32,209 bases of DNA, taken from assembly GCA_016936435.1 (NCBI GenBank), contig JAFGXX010000009.1:1-32209 (forward strand), given 5' to 3'. The translations under genes were made by a program, and so were the position numbers. Below the pieces are notes generated by a model that saw only the letters and a program-made list of their open reading frames with translations, did no database searches and was not told the DNA's origin. The first letter of the stretch is position 1. Every line of letters begins with the position of its first letter. This document shows positions 1 to 10,006 of this stretch, in pieces. Origin of the DNA: Bacteroidales bacterium. Lineage in GTDB: Bacteria > Bacteroidota > Bacteroidia > Bacteroidales > VadinHA17.

Positions 1-98
1 TCTGTTAATCCTCTGTTAATGTTCTGGTTTATTTAAAATAAAAAGGAAATTGAACCTTATCTTTAACTTTTACTAACCAACCTATAAGAAGAAATCAC

Positions 99-2471
99 AT
101 GCTCCTGAACCTCCTTAAAACAGCAATAAGGCATATCCGTAAACATGCAGGATACAGCCTTCTGAACATTATTGGCCTGACCCTGGGCATCACAAGCGCC
201 CTGTTCCTTGCCATATATGTTTCCGACGAATTAAGTTACGACAGATACCATGAAAAGGCCGACCGTATATACCGGGTTTCGTCAAAAATAACAGAGACTG
301 ATGACCAGTTCACATGGATTATAGCCCAGATACCAATGGGACCCCAGGTGGTCATCGACTATCCTGAGGTGGAATCATTCGTGAGGTTCATAAACATGCC
401 GCAGGCACTTTATTCTTTTGAGGATAAGCAATATGTTGAGGAAGATTTTTTTTATGCAGATTCCACCCTCTTTGATATATTTTCATATAAGGTGATAAGG
501 GGCGAGGTGAGATCAGCCGTAAAAGATCCCGGTAAAATAGTATTGACAGAAACAGTTGCGGCACGTTATTTCGGCAGCGATGATCCTATAGGAAAAGTAA
601 TAAAGACAGGTAACAGCACATTCGAGGTAACGGGAGTTATCGAGGATGTCCCGTCAAATTCACACTTCCGTTTCGATGCTGTATCTGCAAGGAATAACCT
701 TCCCAAACAGCTGGGCACATGGGGTAATTTTGGTGTTTTTACTTACCTGCTTCTGCCGGCAGGACTTGATGTAAATGCATTTGAGGAGAAAATGCAGGGC
801 ATGTATGATGCTCACATGAAGACAATATTTGAATCACTAAAGATCAATATTGAGTATATACTGGAACCTATAACCAAAATACACCTTCATTCGACAAATG
901 CGGCCGAACCGGAACCCACTGGCAGCATTACCTATGTAATTATTTTTGGAATTGTTGCACTTTTTCTGATCCTTATTGCGGCAATGAATTATATGAACCT
1001 TGCCACAGCGCGTTCCGCGAGCAGGGCACGAGAGGTAGGACTCAGAAAAGTCGTTGGATCAGGGAGAAGTCTGCTGGTAGGTCAGTTTTTGTCCGAATCA
1101 ATAGTCCTTACGTTAATATCACTGATAATCAGCATTATACTGTTCATGGCCCTCCTGCCGTCATTCAATATTCTTGCAGGAAAATCCTTCAATCTTTCAG
1201 TATTATACAGTCCGGTAGCCATCATTTCTGTCATTGTGCTGCTGCTGGTTACAGGTGTTGTCGGAGGCAGTTATCCTGCATTTTTCCTTTCAGCGTTCAG
1301 TCCGGTAACAGTTCTTAAAGGCGAAATAACCCAGGGTTCAGGAGGCAGTATGTTCAGGAAGATACTGGTTGTGATCCAGTTCACTATTTCAGTTATGATG
1401 ATTATCTGTACCCTGGTGGTTTTCAGACAGATCAATTACCTTAAAACCATGGATCAGGGTTTCGACCAGGAAAATGTTATAAGTCTGCAGCTGCGCGATC
1501 AGGAAATGGTCAGGAAATATCCTGTATTAAAAGCATTATTACTGGAAAATACAGATATTAAATATGTTACATCAACCAACACCCCTATGGGAGAAGGATC
1601 GGGCAAAGTAATTTTCAATATTGAAACCGACCAGGGTATGGTACAGCGGGGGATAAATTTTGCTGTGGTTGACCATGATTTTACAGAAACGATGGGTATA
1701 GAGATAACTGAAGGCCGTGATTTCGATAAGGATATGCCTTCCGACACGCTATATTCGGTAGTTGTGAACCAGACACTGGCCAACAGGATGGGATGGACAG
1801 AGCCCATTAACAAGAAAGTTCAGCTTGGTGACGGAGAGCAGATCAACGCAAGGGTAATAGGCGTCATGAAAGATTATCACCAGACCGGCATGTATAATGA
1901 AATAGAATCACTGATGCTTGTGTACAGGGAGAGCACAAATACGATCTACATTAAGCTGAGGGGTCAAAACAATGATCAGACCATCAGTTATATAGGAGAG
2001 AAATGGAGAGAAGTATTTCCCGACCAGCCCTTTGCTTTCTCATGGTTGTCGGAGCGTTTTAACAACCAGTTTGAGGCAGATGAAAAACGAGGTCTTATTT
2101 TTACAATATTTACGATGCTGGCCATTGCCATTGCCTGTCTCGGGCTCTTCGGACTTGCATCCTATATGGTCGAGCAGAGGACAAAAGAGATAGGTATAAG
2201 AAAAGTGTTCGGTGCTGACGAGAAGATAGTGATAGGGCTGATTCTGAAAGATTTTCTAATACTGGTACTGATCTCGGTAGCACTTGCAACTCCCCTGGCC
2301 TGGTATCTGATGTCCGGGTGGCTCGAGAATTATGTATACCGTTCCGGAATCAGTGTATTTCTGCTTGTTTTTGCAGCAGTCATCACCCTTGTCATTACCG
2401 TTATTACAGTAAGCTATAAAGCATATCAGGCTGCAATTCTGAACCCTGTTCAATCGATAAAAACTGAGTGA
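99..2471 (+). CDS. MacB/FtsX-family ABC transporter permease (MacB_PCD plus two FtsX membrane segments)
   Basis: 790-aa ORF. N-terminal AIRHIRKHAGYSLLNIIGLTLGITSALFL TM plus periplasmic domain with DELSYDRYHEKADRIYRV. C-terminal FtsX motifs 'ASYMVEQRTKEIGIRKVFGA' and an internal 'ASRAREVGLRKVVGSGR'. Confidence 0.93.
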   Translation: MLLNLLKTAIRHIRKHAGYSLLNIIGLTLGITSALFLAIYVSDELSYDRYHEKADRIYRVSSKITETDDQFTWIIAQIPMGPQVVIDYPEVESFVRFINMPQALYSFEDKQYVEEDFFYADSTLFDIFSYKVIRGEVRSAVKDPGKIVLTETVAARYFGSDDPIGKVIKTGNSTFEVTGVIEDVPSNSHFRFDAVSARNNLPKQLGTWGNFGVFTYLLLPAGLDVNAFEEKMQGMYDAHMKTIFESLKINIEYILEPITKIHLHSTNAAEPEPTGSITYVIIFGIVALFLILIAAMNYMNLATARSASRAREVGLRKVVGSGRSLLVGQFLSESIVLTLISLIISIILFMALLPSFNILAGKSFNLSVLYSPVAIISVIVLLLVTGVVGGSYPAFFLSAFSPVTVLKGEITQGSGGSMFRKILVVIQFTISVMMIICTLVVFRQINYLKTMDQGFDQENVISLQLRDQEMVRKYPVLKALLLENTDIKYVTSTNTPMGEGSGKVIFNIETDQGMVQRGINFAVVDHDFTETMGIEITEGRDFDKDMPSDTLYSVVVNQTLANRMGWTEPINKKVQLGDGEQINARVIGVMKDYHQTGMYNEIESLMLVYRESTNTIYIKLRGQNNDQTISYIGEKWREVFPDQPFAFSWLSERFNNQFEADEKRGLIFTIFTMLAIAIACLGLFGLASYMVEQRTKEIGIRKVFGADEKIVIGLILKDFLILVLISVALATPLAWYLMSGWLENYVYRSGISVFLLVFAAVITLVITVITVSYKAYQAAILNPVQSIKTE

Positions 2472-2512
2472 CAGGGGAACAGGTTCTGATTTTTTGAGCA
2501 GGATCATTTTTT

Positions 2513-2526
2513 TTTGACCGGTCAAA
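2513..2526. promoter_or_regulatory. Perfect 14-bp palindrome TTTGACCGGTCAAA upstream of the 2545 ORF; candidate operator
   Basis: Exact self-complementarity read from sequence; ends 18 nt before the ATG at 2545. Function not established. Confidence 0.35.
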
Positions 2527-2544
2527 TGCTTATTTTAGTATATC

Positions 2545-3654
2545 ATGAGACATCTGAAAAATGTGATCCCTGCATTACTCCTGTTGTTTATGCCTCTGTC
2601 TTCAGGGGCTCAGATACTCGGTGATACCTTCGCTATCCGTATCATCACCAGGGGCATGCAAAACATTTATAACTTCCGCTTCGGTGAAGCCGGGGAGGCT
2701 TCCGACAGTCTGGCTGTGTTATATCCCGGTCACCCTGTTATTGATCTTTTTGACGGGATGAGAGTATACTGGGAGAATTTCCCCCTCCTTCCTACGTCTG
2801 ATGCGACATTACAATTTGAGAACCTGATGCGACGGTGTATTGATAAGAGTGAGAAAGAGACAGCTCCTTCACCGGCATATGAGGCTGAATACCTTCTGAC
2901 AAGAATGTGTGCCAGGGGACTACTCCTCCTGTTTTATGCAGACAATGATATGAGCGGAAATGTCATTCCGCTGGCTGCCAGCACCTACAGGCCTCTGATG
3001 CTTTCTTTCGGATATACATCAAGATGCACGGACTTTTATTATTTCACAGGTGTTTATAATTATTACCGTGATGCCTATCCGCAGGTCTACCCGGTTTACA
3101 AAGCTGTTGCCTTCATGTTTCCTCCCGGCGACATGCAATTAGGGCTCAGGCAGCTGGAAGAGTGCGGGCAGACCTCAATAGCGTTACGGGCTGAAGCATA
3201 TTTCATTCTGTCGTGGATCAGGCTAAATTTCGAGAGGGATGCTGAAGAAGCTCTGCCCCTGTTGTTGCATCTTGTTGATAGTTACCCAAATAATCCGCTT
3301 TATCGTATATGTTATATTAAAAACCTCCTTCTTCTGAAACGCTATGGGGAAGCGGAGGAAGTTCTTGAACGATACAGGGCCGACAGAAACCTGTTTTACA
3401 GCTCAGTGGTGCCGGTGTTGGAAGGTATTATCCAGGAAAAGAAATATTTTAACACAGAACTTGCGTTCAGCAATTATAAAACCGGGGTGAGTGCGCTTTC
3501 CGCTTTCGGTGCTTACGGCAATGAATATGCCGCCTATGGCTATTATGGATTAAGCCGTTTAGCTGCCCTGGCGGGTAATAACCACGAAAGGAGAAATTAC
3601 AGACGTCAGGCTCAGTCGCTTGCCGAATTCAGGGATATCACTTTCGATGACTGA
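2545..3654 (+). CDS. Secreted hypothetical protein with TPR-like helical repeats
   Basis: 369-aa ORF. Signal peptide MRHLKNVIPALLLLFMPLSSGAQ. Helical repeat character (AEAYFILSWIRLNFERDAEEALPLLLHLVDSYPNNPLYR, LLLKRYGEAEEVLERYR). Confidence 0.75.
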   Translation: MRHLKNVIPALLLLFMPLSSGAQILGDTFAIRIITRGMQNIYNFRFGEAGEASDSLAVLYPGHPVIDLFDGMRVYWENFPLLPTSDATLQFENLMRRCIDKSEKETAPSPAYEAEYLLTRMCARGLLLLFYADNDMSGNVIPLAASTYRPLMLSFGYTSRCTDFYYFTGVYNYYRDAYPQVYPVYKAVAFMFPPGDMQLGLRQLEECGQTSIALRAEAYFILSWIRLNFERDAEEALPLLLHLVDSYPNNPLYRICYIKNLLLLKRYGEAEEVLERYRADRNLFYSSVVPVLEGIIQEKKYFNTELAFSNYKTGVSALSAFGAYGNEYAAYGYYGLSRLAALAGNNHERRNYRRQAQSLAEFRDITFDD

Positions 3655-3662
3655 AAGCCGGA

Positions 3663-5240
3663 TTACTTTTTCTGGGGCAGGAATGATTTGGTAAGTTCTT
3701 CACTATCACCGTACTTCAGCCTTATTTTTTCGAGTCGTTTATGAAGATTCTTTCTTACTGAAGCATATTCCGGGTCTTCATAGAAATTCTTCATTTCCAG
3801 TGGGTCTGCCTGCCTGTCGTATAATTCCCATTCGTCGATATCGTAGTAATAATGCACGAGTTTATACCTTTCGGTACAGATCCCGTAATGCCTTTTAACG
3901 CTGTGAACAGCCGGGTATTCATAGTAATGATAATAATGTTCTTTTCTCCAGTTTGCAGGTTTCTTTCCCTTAAGGATCGGAACCAGGCTTCTACCCTGCA
4001 TATCGTCAGGCACTTCAACACCTGCCATATCGAGGATTGTTTCTGCAAAGTCGAGGTTTGAGACCAGGTCGCTGTTAACCGATCCCGGGCTTACCACTTC
4101 GGGCCATTTAACCAGGAGGGGTGTCCGCAATGACTCCTCGAATATGAATCTTTTGTCGAACCAGCCGTGTTCTCCAAGGTAGAAGCCCTGGTCGGATGCA
4201 TATATTACAATGGTATTTTTGCTCAGGCCGTTATCTTCAAGGAAGCTGAGCACCTCTCCCACGCTTTTGTCGACGGCAGCTATGCATGCCAGGTAATCCT
4301 GCATATATCTCTGGTATTTGAAACTGACAAGTTCCCGGCCTTCAGGCGGAGATGCGTAAAACTGTCTGATTATGGGATTATAAGCCGAATCCCATGCTGC
4401 AGCCTGTTCGGGGTTCATTCTGTTAAGTCCTACATTTTTAGGTGCTTCCGGATCTTTATACAGTTTCAGGTCCTGAACAAGACGCATTGTTTTGGAGATT
4501 GTCATATCCTGTTCTTTTACTGCAGTTCCCCTTCCCGAATAATCATCGAATAAAGTTTCCGGTTCAGGAAATGTAACATCTTTATATAAAGTCAGTTCAT
4601 TGGGGCCAGGTTGCCATTCACGATGAGGGGCCTTGTGGTGCATCATGAGCATGAATGGTAAGCCTGCATCTTTTGCCTGTGAAAGCCATGTGAGGCATTT
4701 TTCGGTTATCAGCTCAGTTACATACCCTTCATTCCTTTTACGGCCTTCGGCAGTAATAAAATCGGGATTATAATAATTACCCTGGCCGGGCAGTATCTCC
4801 CAGTGGTCGAAGCCTGTGGGATCAGATCCCAGGTGCCATTTTCCTATCATTGCCGTAGTGTAGCCTGCGTTCTTCAGAAGCTTTGGAAATGTCTGCTGGC
4901 TTCCGTCGAAGGCTTTCTGTCCTTCGTTTTTCATGAATCCGTTGAGATGGCTGTATTTACCGGTCAGAACCACAGCCCGGCAGGGACCGGAGATTGAATT
5001 TGTGACCATGCATCTGTCGAAGCGCATTCCGTCGCGTGCTATCATGTCGATATTTGGAGTAGGCGCAATATCCTTTAGCATGCTCCCATAGGCACTTATG
5101 GCCTGGAAGGCATGGTCGTCGCTCATTATGTAGATGATGTTTGGTTTTTCAGTGCCGGTACCGGTGTTATTGCATCCCGGTGCAATGGCTGCTCCTATTC
5201 CGAGAAGAGTCAGCAGCTTCATCCTGTCATTTCTGGTCAT
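3663..5240 (-). CDS. S1-type sulfatase, Ser-type formylglycine motif
   Basis: 525-aa [24 protein letters not shown] metal-binding N-terminus; [15 protein letters not shown] signature; [25 protein letters not shown]-terminal DUF4976-like region. Confidence 0.95.
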   Translation of the reverse strand: MTRNDRMKLLTLLGIGAAIAPGCNNTGTGTEKPNIIYIMSDDHAFQAISAYGSMLKDIAPTPNIDMIARDGMRFDRCMVTNSISGPCRAVVLTGKYSHLNGFMKNEGQKAFDGSQQTFPKLLKNAGYTTAMIGKWHLGSDPTGFDHWEILPGQGNYYNPDFITAEGRKRNEGYVTELITEKCLTWLSQAKDAGLPFMLMMHHKAPHREWQPGPNELTLYKDVTFPEPETLFDDYSGRGTAVKEQDMTISKTMRLVQDLKLYKDPEAPKNVGLNRMNPEQAAAWDSAYNPIIRQFYASPPEGRELVSFKYQRYMQDYLACIAAVDKSVGEVLSFLEDNGLSKNTIVIYASDQGFYLGEHGWFDKRFIFEESLRTPLLVKWPEVVSPGSVNSDLVSNLDFAETILDMAGVEVPDDMQGRSLVPILKGKKPANWRKEHYYHYYEYPAVHSVKRHYGICTERYKLVHYYYDIDEWELYDRQADPLEMKNFYEDPEYASVRKNLHKRLEKIRLKYGDSEELTKSFLPQKK

Positions 5241-5260
5241 GATGTAGAATTTTTATTTGA

Positions 5261-6937
5261 CTATTTTATTTCGAATGTTCCTGTCAGTTCAGCACTTTCC
5301 TTATATCCATACCTTACTGCTTTCACTCTGATGTTGTATGTTCCCGGTTTCAGGTGAAGCGGTCCGTTATACAGAAGCCAGTGTGGATTCTTCTTCTGCT
5401 CGAAAGTGTAAACCATCGAGGCTCCGTGGGTAGGGCAATATAATCCGAGCGTCATGGGAGCTGACCAGGATCCTCCTGTGCGGTAGTTTTTGGATGCCCT
5501 GTCTTCTGCTGAGTTGATAATGAAATAGGGTACATCGGTTACAGGCTGCACATTTCCCGGCCACATTTGTGCAATCATCTCAGGTTCATTAAGATGTCCC
5601 ATGTCTTTGGTTTCCATGGTCCATTCCTTATGCCTGCTGCGAAGATCATCGAGTATGGTTTTATATTTCGGATCATCGATCAGATTTTTTATCTGGTAAG
5701 GATCGGCTTTCACGTCATATAATTCTTCCGGAGCCCTGCTGTATGCCATCCAGCTTTTCTGAGGACCGGTGAGTTTTCCTTCTGCATCAAGCCTGAGCAT
5801 CTCCTTGTAAATAGGCATATTACTCAGGTAAGGAACCCATATCGGGAAAGGTTCGTTAGGATAGTAATTACGTATATATAGATAATCTTTAGTACGTACG
5901 GAGCGGATCATGTCATATGATTCGTCAACTCTGTCGCGGGCTGCGAAGACGGCATCCCTGGGTGGAGCAGCCTGTTTTCCGAGGAAGGGCATTCCCTGCA
6001 TGTGAGATGGTATCTTTATCCCAGCCAGTGAAAGCACCGTAGGGCCGAAGTCGATGGAACTTATCAGCCTGCTGTCTACTTTTCCCGCGTTCGATTTATC
6101 GGGGAATTTTATTATCAAAGGTATGTTAAGACCCGAGTCGTACAGCCATCTCTTGGCTCTCGGCAGGCCGTCTCCATGGTCGCCCCAGAAGAAAATGATT
6201 GTATTTTCCAGTTCTCCTTCTTTTTCAAGTTCGCTGATAAGTGAAGCTACCACAGAATCGAGCCTGGCTATGTTGTCGTACATTTTCGCCAGGTTCTTTC
6301 TTATGATCTCATTATCGGGATAATACGGAGGGACTTTTACTTCAGCAGGATCTGTTTCTACTTTCGATATATTCCAGCACTGACTTTCATGAGTACCTGT
6401 CCAGTTGAATACCGCAAAGAAGGGCTGGTTTTTATCAGGGCGGTTTTTATAGTGGGCTGTCCTGCTGCATTCGTCCCAGATACTTGCCGGCACAGGATCC
6501 CTGGCAAACTGGTAATCGGTTTTTGAATTATTGGTACAGTAATAACCTTCGGCTCTCATATATTCCGTAAAGGTTTTGACGTAGTGGGGTGGTACAGCTG
6601 TAAAAGGAAGAGGGTTGTCGGCTGATCTCCTGTAAGATGTGGTTCGCATATGCATACATCCTATCGAAGTCTGGTACATTCCTGTAATCACACCTGCCCG
6701 TACGGGAGCGCTTATTGCTGCAGTAGTGAAAACGTTCGTGTACATTATCCCCTGGGCTGCAAGTCTGTCGATATTAGGCGTTTTGGCAACTTTATCGCCA
6801 TAGCAGCCGAGGTGGGGGCTCATATCCTCTGTAGAGATCCAGAGAATGTTGGGTCTTTTCACTTCCTGCTGTGCATGGGCATTTATGGCCAGCAACGAGG
6901 CACAGCCAAATCCGAAAGCCGATCTTAGGTTAATCAT
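5261..6937 (-). CDS. S1-type sulfatase (N-sulfoglucosamine sulfohydrolase-like) with extra C-terminal beta-sandwich (Fn3-associated/CHB_HEX_C-like)
   Basis: 558-aa ORF. Signal peptide; PNILWISTEDMSPHLGCYGD; SAPVRAGVITGMY; FFWGDHGDGLPRAKRW. C-terminal GGSWSAPMTLGLYCPTHGASMVYTFE looks like a CHB_HEX_C domain. Confidence 0.93.
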   Translation of the reverse strand: MINLRSAFGFGCASLLAINAHAQQEVKRPNILWISTEDMSPHLGCYGDKVAKTPNIDRLAAQGIMYTNVFTTAAISAPVRAGVITGMYQTSIGCMHMRTTSYRRSADNPLPFTAVPPHYVKTFTEYMRAEGYYCTNNSKTDYQFARDPVPASIWDECSRTAHYKNRPDKNQPFFAVFNWTGTHESQCWNISKVETDPAEVKVPPYYPDNEIIRKNLAKMYDNIARLDSVVASLISELEKEGELENTIIFFWGDHGDGLPRAKRWLYDSGLNIPLIIKFPDKSNAGKVDSRLISSIDFGPTVLSLAGIKIPSHMQGMPFLGKQAAPPRDAVFAARDRVDESYDMIRSVRTKDYLYIRNYYPNEPFPIWVPYLSNMPIYKEMLRLDAEGKLTGPQKSWMAYSRAPEELYDVKADPYQIKNLIDDPKYKTILDDLRSRHKEWTMETKDMGHLNEPEMIAQMWPGNVQPVTDVPYFIINSAEDRASKNYRTGGSWSAPMTLGLYCPTHGASMVYTFEQKKNPHWLLYNGPLHLKPGTYNIRVKAVRYGYKESAELTGTFEIK

Positions 6938-6963
6938 AATAGAAATATGAATTTATCATGTCA

Positions 6964-8433
6964 TTAATTAATACTACCTGCTTTTCTTCTGTTTGCTCCC
7001 GGGCTTTTTGTCAGATTGTCTCCCAGGTCTTTTCTCGCTTCTTCTGCAAGTTCCAGAAGTTCTTTAACCTTTTCAGGGTAAAATTCGGCAACATTGTACC
7101 ATTCACCCGGATCACGGCGCAGATCATAGAGTTCGGGTTCGCTTATTTTTTCATTTGCTGTGGGTCCGGGCCAGCCGTCAACACCGGGTTTTTTACCTCT
7201 GTAGGTCCTGCCGTTATGAGGCAGAATGAGTTTCCAGAAATCGCGCTGAACGGCTTCGAGATTATTCTGCTGATAATAATAATAGAATTCACGTCGTGGC
7301 GATGCTTTTTTGTCGCCGGTCATCAGGGGAAGTATGTTTACCCCGTCGATTTTTTTCTCAGGCAGGGGGGCTCCCGTTATTGCGGCCAGAGTAGGAAGGA
7401 TATCTATTGATGATGCCAGCTGGTTACAGATATCGCCTGCGGGGATGACTCCCGGCCACCTCATTATGCAGGGAACGCGCTGACCTCCTTCCCAGCTTGT
7501 GCCCTTTCCTTCGCGAAGGCCTCCCGTCGTTCCTGCATGGTTCCCGAAGTTAAGCCAGGGGCCGTTATCGCTGGTAAAAATGATGAGAGTATTTTTTTCA
7601 AGGCCATTGTTCTCCAGAGCTTTCATTATTTCTCCTATCGACCAGTCGACCTCCATCATCACATCGCCGTAAAAACCCTGTTTGCTTTTTCCCCTGAATT
7701 TATCCGAAACGCCCAATGGTATATGTACCATAGAATGAGGTATATACAGGAAGAAATGTTCTTTTTTGTGTCTTTCGATAAAATCTACGGCACGTTCGGT
7801 ATAATCAGTAGTCAGTTTATCCTGTCCGGCCAGATCAGGCACCTCTCCCACTTTCTCATTACCTTCTATAAGAGGAAGAACAGGATATTTCATTTTGTTG
7901 CTGGTGCTATCCTTAAGGTGGATAGGCACCCCGTCGAAATCGACAGGCCACATGTCGTTGGAATACGGAATGCCATAATACTCGTCGAATCCATGTTGCA
8001 GGGGGAGGAACTGGCGATGGTGTCCGAGATGCCATTTCCCGATGATACCGGTCGAATAACCTTTCGTTTTGAGCATCTCAGCAATAGTTGTCTCATCGGA
8101 ATTTATTCCATTCTGAGCCCATGGCATCAATGCGCCCGATATACCTATCCGGTTCGGATAACATCCAGTCATCAGTCCTGCCCTTGATGCACTGCTGACA
8201 GCCTGTGGACAGTAGTACCAGGTAAACTGCATTCCCTGATTTGCCAGCCTGTTCAGATTCGGGGTATCGTACTGGTTAGACCCCGTACGGCCTATGTCGC
8301 CGTAACCCATGTCGTCCATCAGGATCAGGATGATATTGGGGGTTGACTGTTTTAATCCGGTGCTTTTCTGGCTACAGCCCGGCAGCGCGGCAAGAGATGC
8401 GGCGCCGATACAGGTTAGTGATTTGAGATTCAT
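6964..8433 (-). CDS. S1-type arylsulfatase, Ser-type motif (SSASR)
   Basis: 489-aa ORF. PNIILILMDDMGYGDIGRTGS; SSASRAGLMTGCYPNR; GKWHLGHH; FTSDNGPWLNFGNHAG. Confidence 0.95.
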   Translation of the reverse strand: MNLKSLTCIGAASLAALPGCSQKSTGLKQSTPNIILILMDDMGYGDIGRTGSNQYDTPNLNRLANQGMQFTWYYCPQAVSSASRAGLMTGCYPNRIGISGALMPWAQNGINSDETTIAEMLKTKGYSTGIIGKWHLGHHRQFLPLQHGFDEYYGIPYSNDMWPVDFDGVPIHLKDSTSNKMKYPVLPLIEGNEKVGEVPDLAGQDKLTTDYTERAVDFIERHKKEHFFLYIPHSMVHIPLGVSDKFRGKSKQGFYGDVMMEVDWSIGEIMKALENNGLEKNTLIIFTSDNGPWLNFGNHAGTTGGLREGKGTSWEGGQRVPCIMRWPGVIPAGDICNQLASSIDILPTLAAITGAPLPEKKIDGVNILPLMTGDKKASPRREFYYYYQQNNLEAVQRDFWKLILPHNGRTYRGKKPGVDGWPGPTANEKISEPELYDLRRDPGEWYNVAEFYPEKVKELLELAEEARKDLGDNLTKSPGANRRKAGSIN

Positions 8434-8468
8434 TTCCGGTAATATTTTATTGCTGGTTAATTGTAAGT

Positions 8469-9980
8469 TCAGGGATTAAGGGTTTTGTTTTTCCAGGCAG
8501 GATTGGGCAACATCATTCTGGCGTTGTTTTTCTTTCTCCAATCGGCCAACAAGTTAAATAATTCATTCTTTTTTTCAGGGTTTGACGCTGAAATATCATT
8601 TGTTTCAGAAATATCGGCTTCAAGATCGTACAGTTCAAGTCTCTCTCTTTCGAAATTATCAATAAGCTTGTACCTGCCGAGCCTCACCGCGCTTCCTGGT
8701 TCGACGCCCTGGTTTGAATAATGCGGATAATGCCAGAAGAGGGGGCGTTCGGCAAGCGAAGCTCCGGTGAGCAAAGGCATGATGCTTATGCCGTCGATAT
8801 CGGTGACAGGAGATACTGAACCTGTCATCTCCATTATTGTCGGAAAGAAATCTATTGATGACACAGGAGCTGATTCTGTGCTGCCTGCTTTTTCTGCCGA
8901 AGGATGTCTGATGATAAGAGGCACTCTTATACCGCCCTCATAAAGCCATCCTTTTCCGGCCCTGAGGGGTGAGTTGCATGTGGGAGATCCTTCAGAAGTT
9001 GAGAGTCCTCCGTTGTCGGAGGTGAAGATAATTATTGTGTTATCATATAGTTTTGATTCTTTTAGCTTATCAATAAGTCGTCCCACATTTTCATCGACAC
9101 TCCAGATCATTCCGGCATATACAGGATTGCTATGGATTATTCTCTCCTTGAAATTGTTGCTCATCTCCGGTCTTATCCATTCTTTGTCCCTGGTAAATGC
9201 TTCCCTGCTGTCGAGGCCCATGGAGACCGCTTTATCAGTAAATTTCTTAATATGCTCTTTTTTTGCCTGCATGGGATTATGGACGGCATAATATGAAAGG
9301 TAAAGGAAGAAAGGATTCTTCCCTGTTTCTTCGATGAATTTTATAGCTTCATCTGTCTGCCTGTCGGTCAGATATTCACCCTCCGGTCCATCTTCGAGTC
9401 TCGGATTGCCATACGGTGAGAAAAAGCCGTTGGCAGTCTTATTCCTCACCGGCGATCCTTTGCTGAAACCTCCGCTGTTGACATCAAAACCCTGATATTC
9501 AGGCCAGTATTCCTCTGTTTCACCCAGGTGCCATTTCCCTGAGATCATGGTCCGGTAACCGTTCTGTTTCAGAGCTTCAGCAAGAGTCACCTCTTCGAGT
9601 CTTAAATTAAGATTAAAGGGCAGAGCCACAAGCTTATCATCAGGTAAGCCGCTTTTTGATGCCTGTCGCCCCGGTATCCAGTCGGTAATGCCGGTTCTGA
9701 CGGTATATTTACCTGTCATAACAGATGAGCGTGTTGGCGAGGAGACGGGGCATGAAGCATAAGCGTCGGTGAACCGGATGCCTTCTGAGGCCAGCCTGTC
9801 GATATTGGGGGTTTCGTAGAAAGTACTGCCATAGCAACCCAGGTCGGTATAACCCATATCATCGAGAAGTATGAAAACTACGTTTGGTTTCTCCGACGAA
9901 TTATTGCATGAGTTTAGTCCAGCAGCCAAGGGGATCATCGCAAGCGTGGCTGCACCGGCTTTTAGTTTGGTACTGAACAT
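8469..9980 (-). CDS. S1-type sulfatase, Ser-type motif (SSPTR)
   Basis: 503-aa ORF. PNVVFILLDDMGYTDLGCYGS; SSPTRSSVMTGKY; GKWHLGETEEYWPEYQGFD; FTSDNGGLSTSEGSPT. Confidence 0.95.
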   Translation of the reverse strand: MFSTKLKAGAATLAMIPLAAGLNSCNNSSEKPNVVFILLDDMGYTDLGCYGSTFYETPNIDRLASEGIRFTDAYASCPVSSPTRSSVMTGKYTVRTGITDWIPGRQASKSGLPDDKLVALPFNLNLRLEEVTLAEALKQNGYRTMISGKWHLGETEEYWPEYQGFDVNSGGFSKGSPVRNKTANGFFSPYGNPRLEDGPEGEYLTDRQTDEAIKFIEETGKNPFFLYLSYYAVHNPMQAKKEHIKKFTDKAVSMGLDSREAFTRDKEWIRPEMSNNFKERIIHSNPVYAGMIWSVDENVGRLIDKLKESKLYDNTIIIFTSDNGGLSTSEGSPTCNSPLRAGKGWLYEGGIRVPLIIRHPSAEKAGSTESAPVSSIDFFPTIMEMTGSVSPVTDIDGISIMPLLTGASLAERPLFWHYPHYSNQGVEPGSAVRLGRYKLIDNFERERLELYDLEADISETNDISASNPEKKNELFNLLADWRKKNNARMMLPNPAWKNKTLNP

Positions 9981-10006
9981 TTTTTCTGCTTCTTTTTAAA
10001 GTTTTG

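Noticed and set aside
1-20. Direct repeat TCTGTTAAT (1-9 and 12-20), 11-bp spacing, upstream of the permease
   Set aside because: At the window edge and AT-rich; could be a regulator site but cannot be separated from chance without upstream sequence.
7537-8187. 216-aa plus-strand ORF opposite the 6964-8433 sulfatase
   Set aside because: No recognisable domain; lies fully antisense to a confident sulfatase CDS, so it is a shadow ORF.
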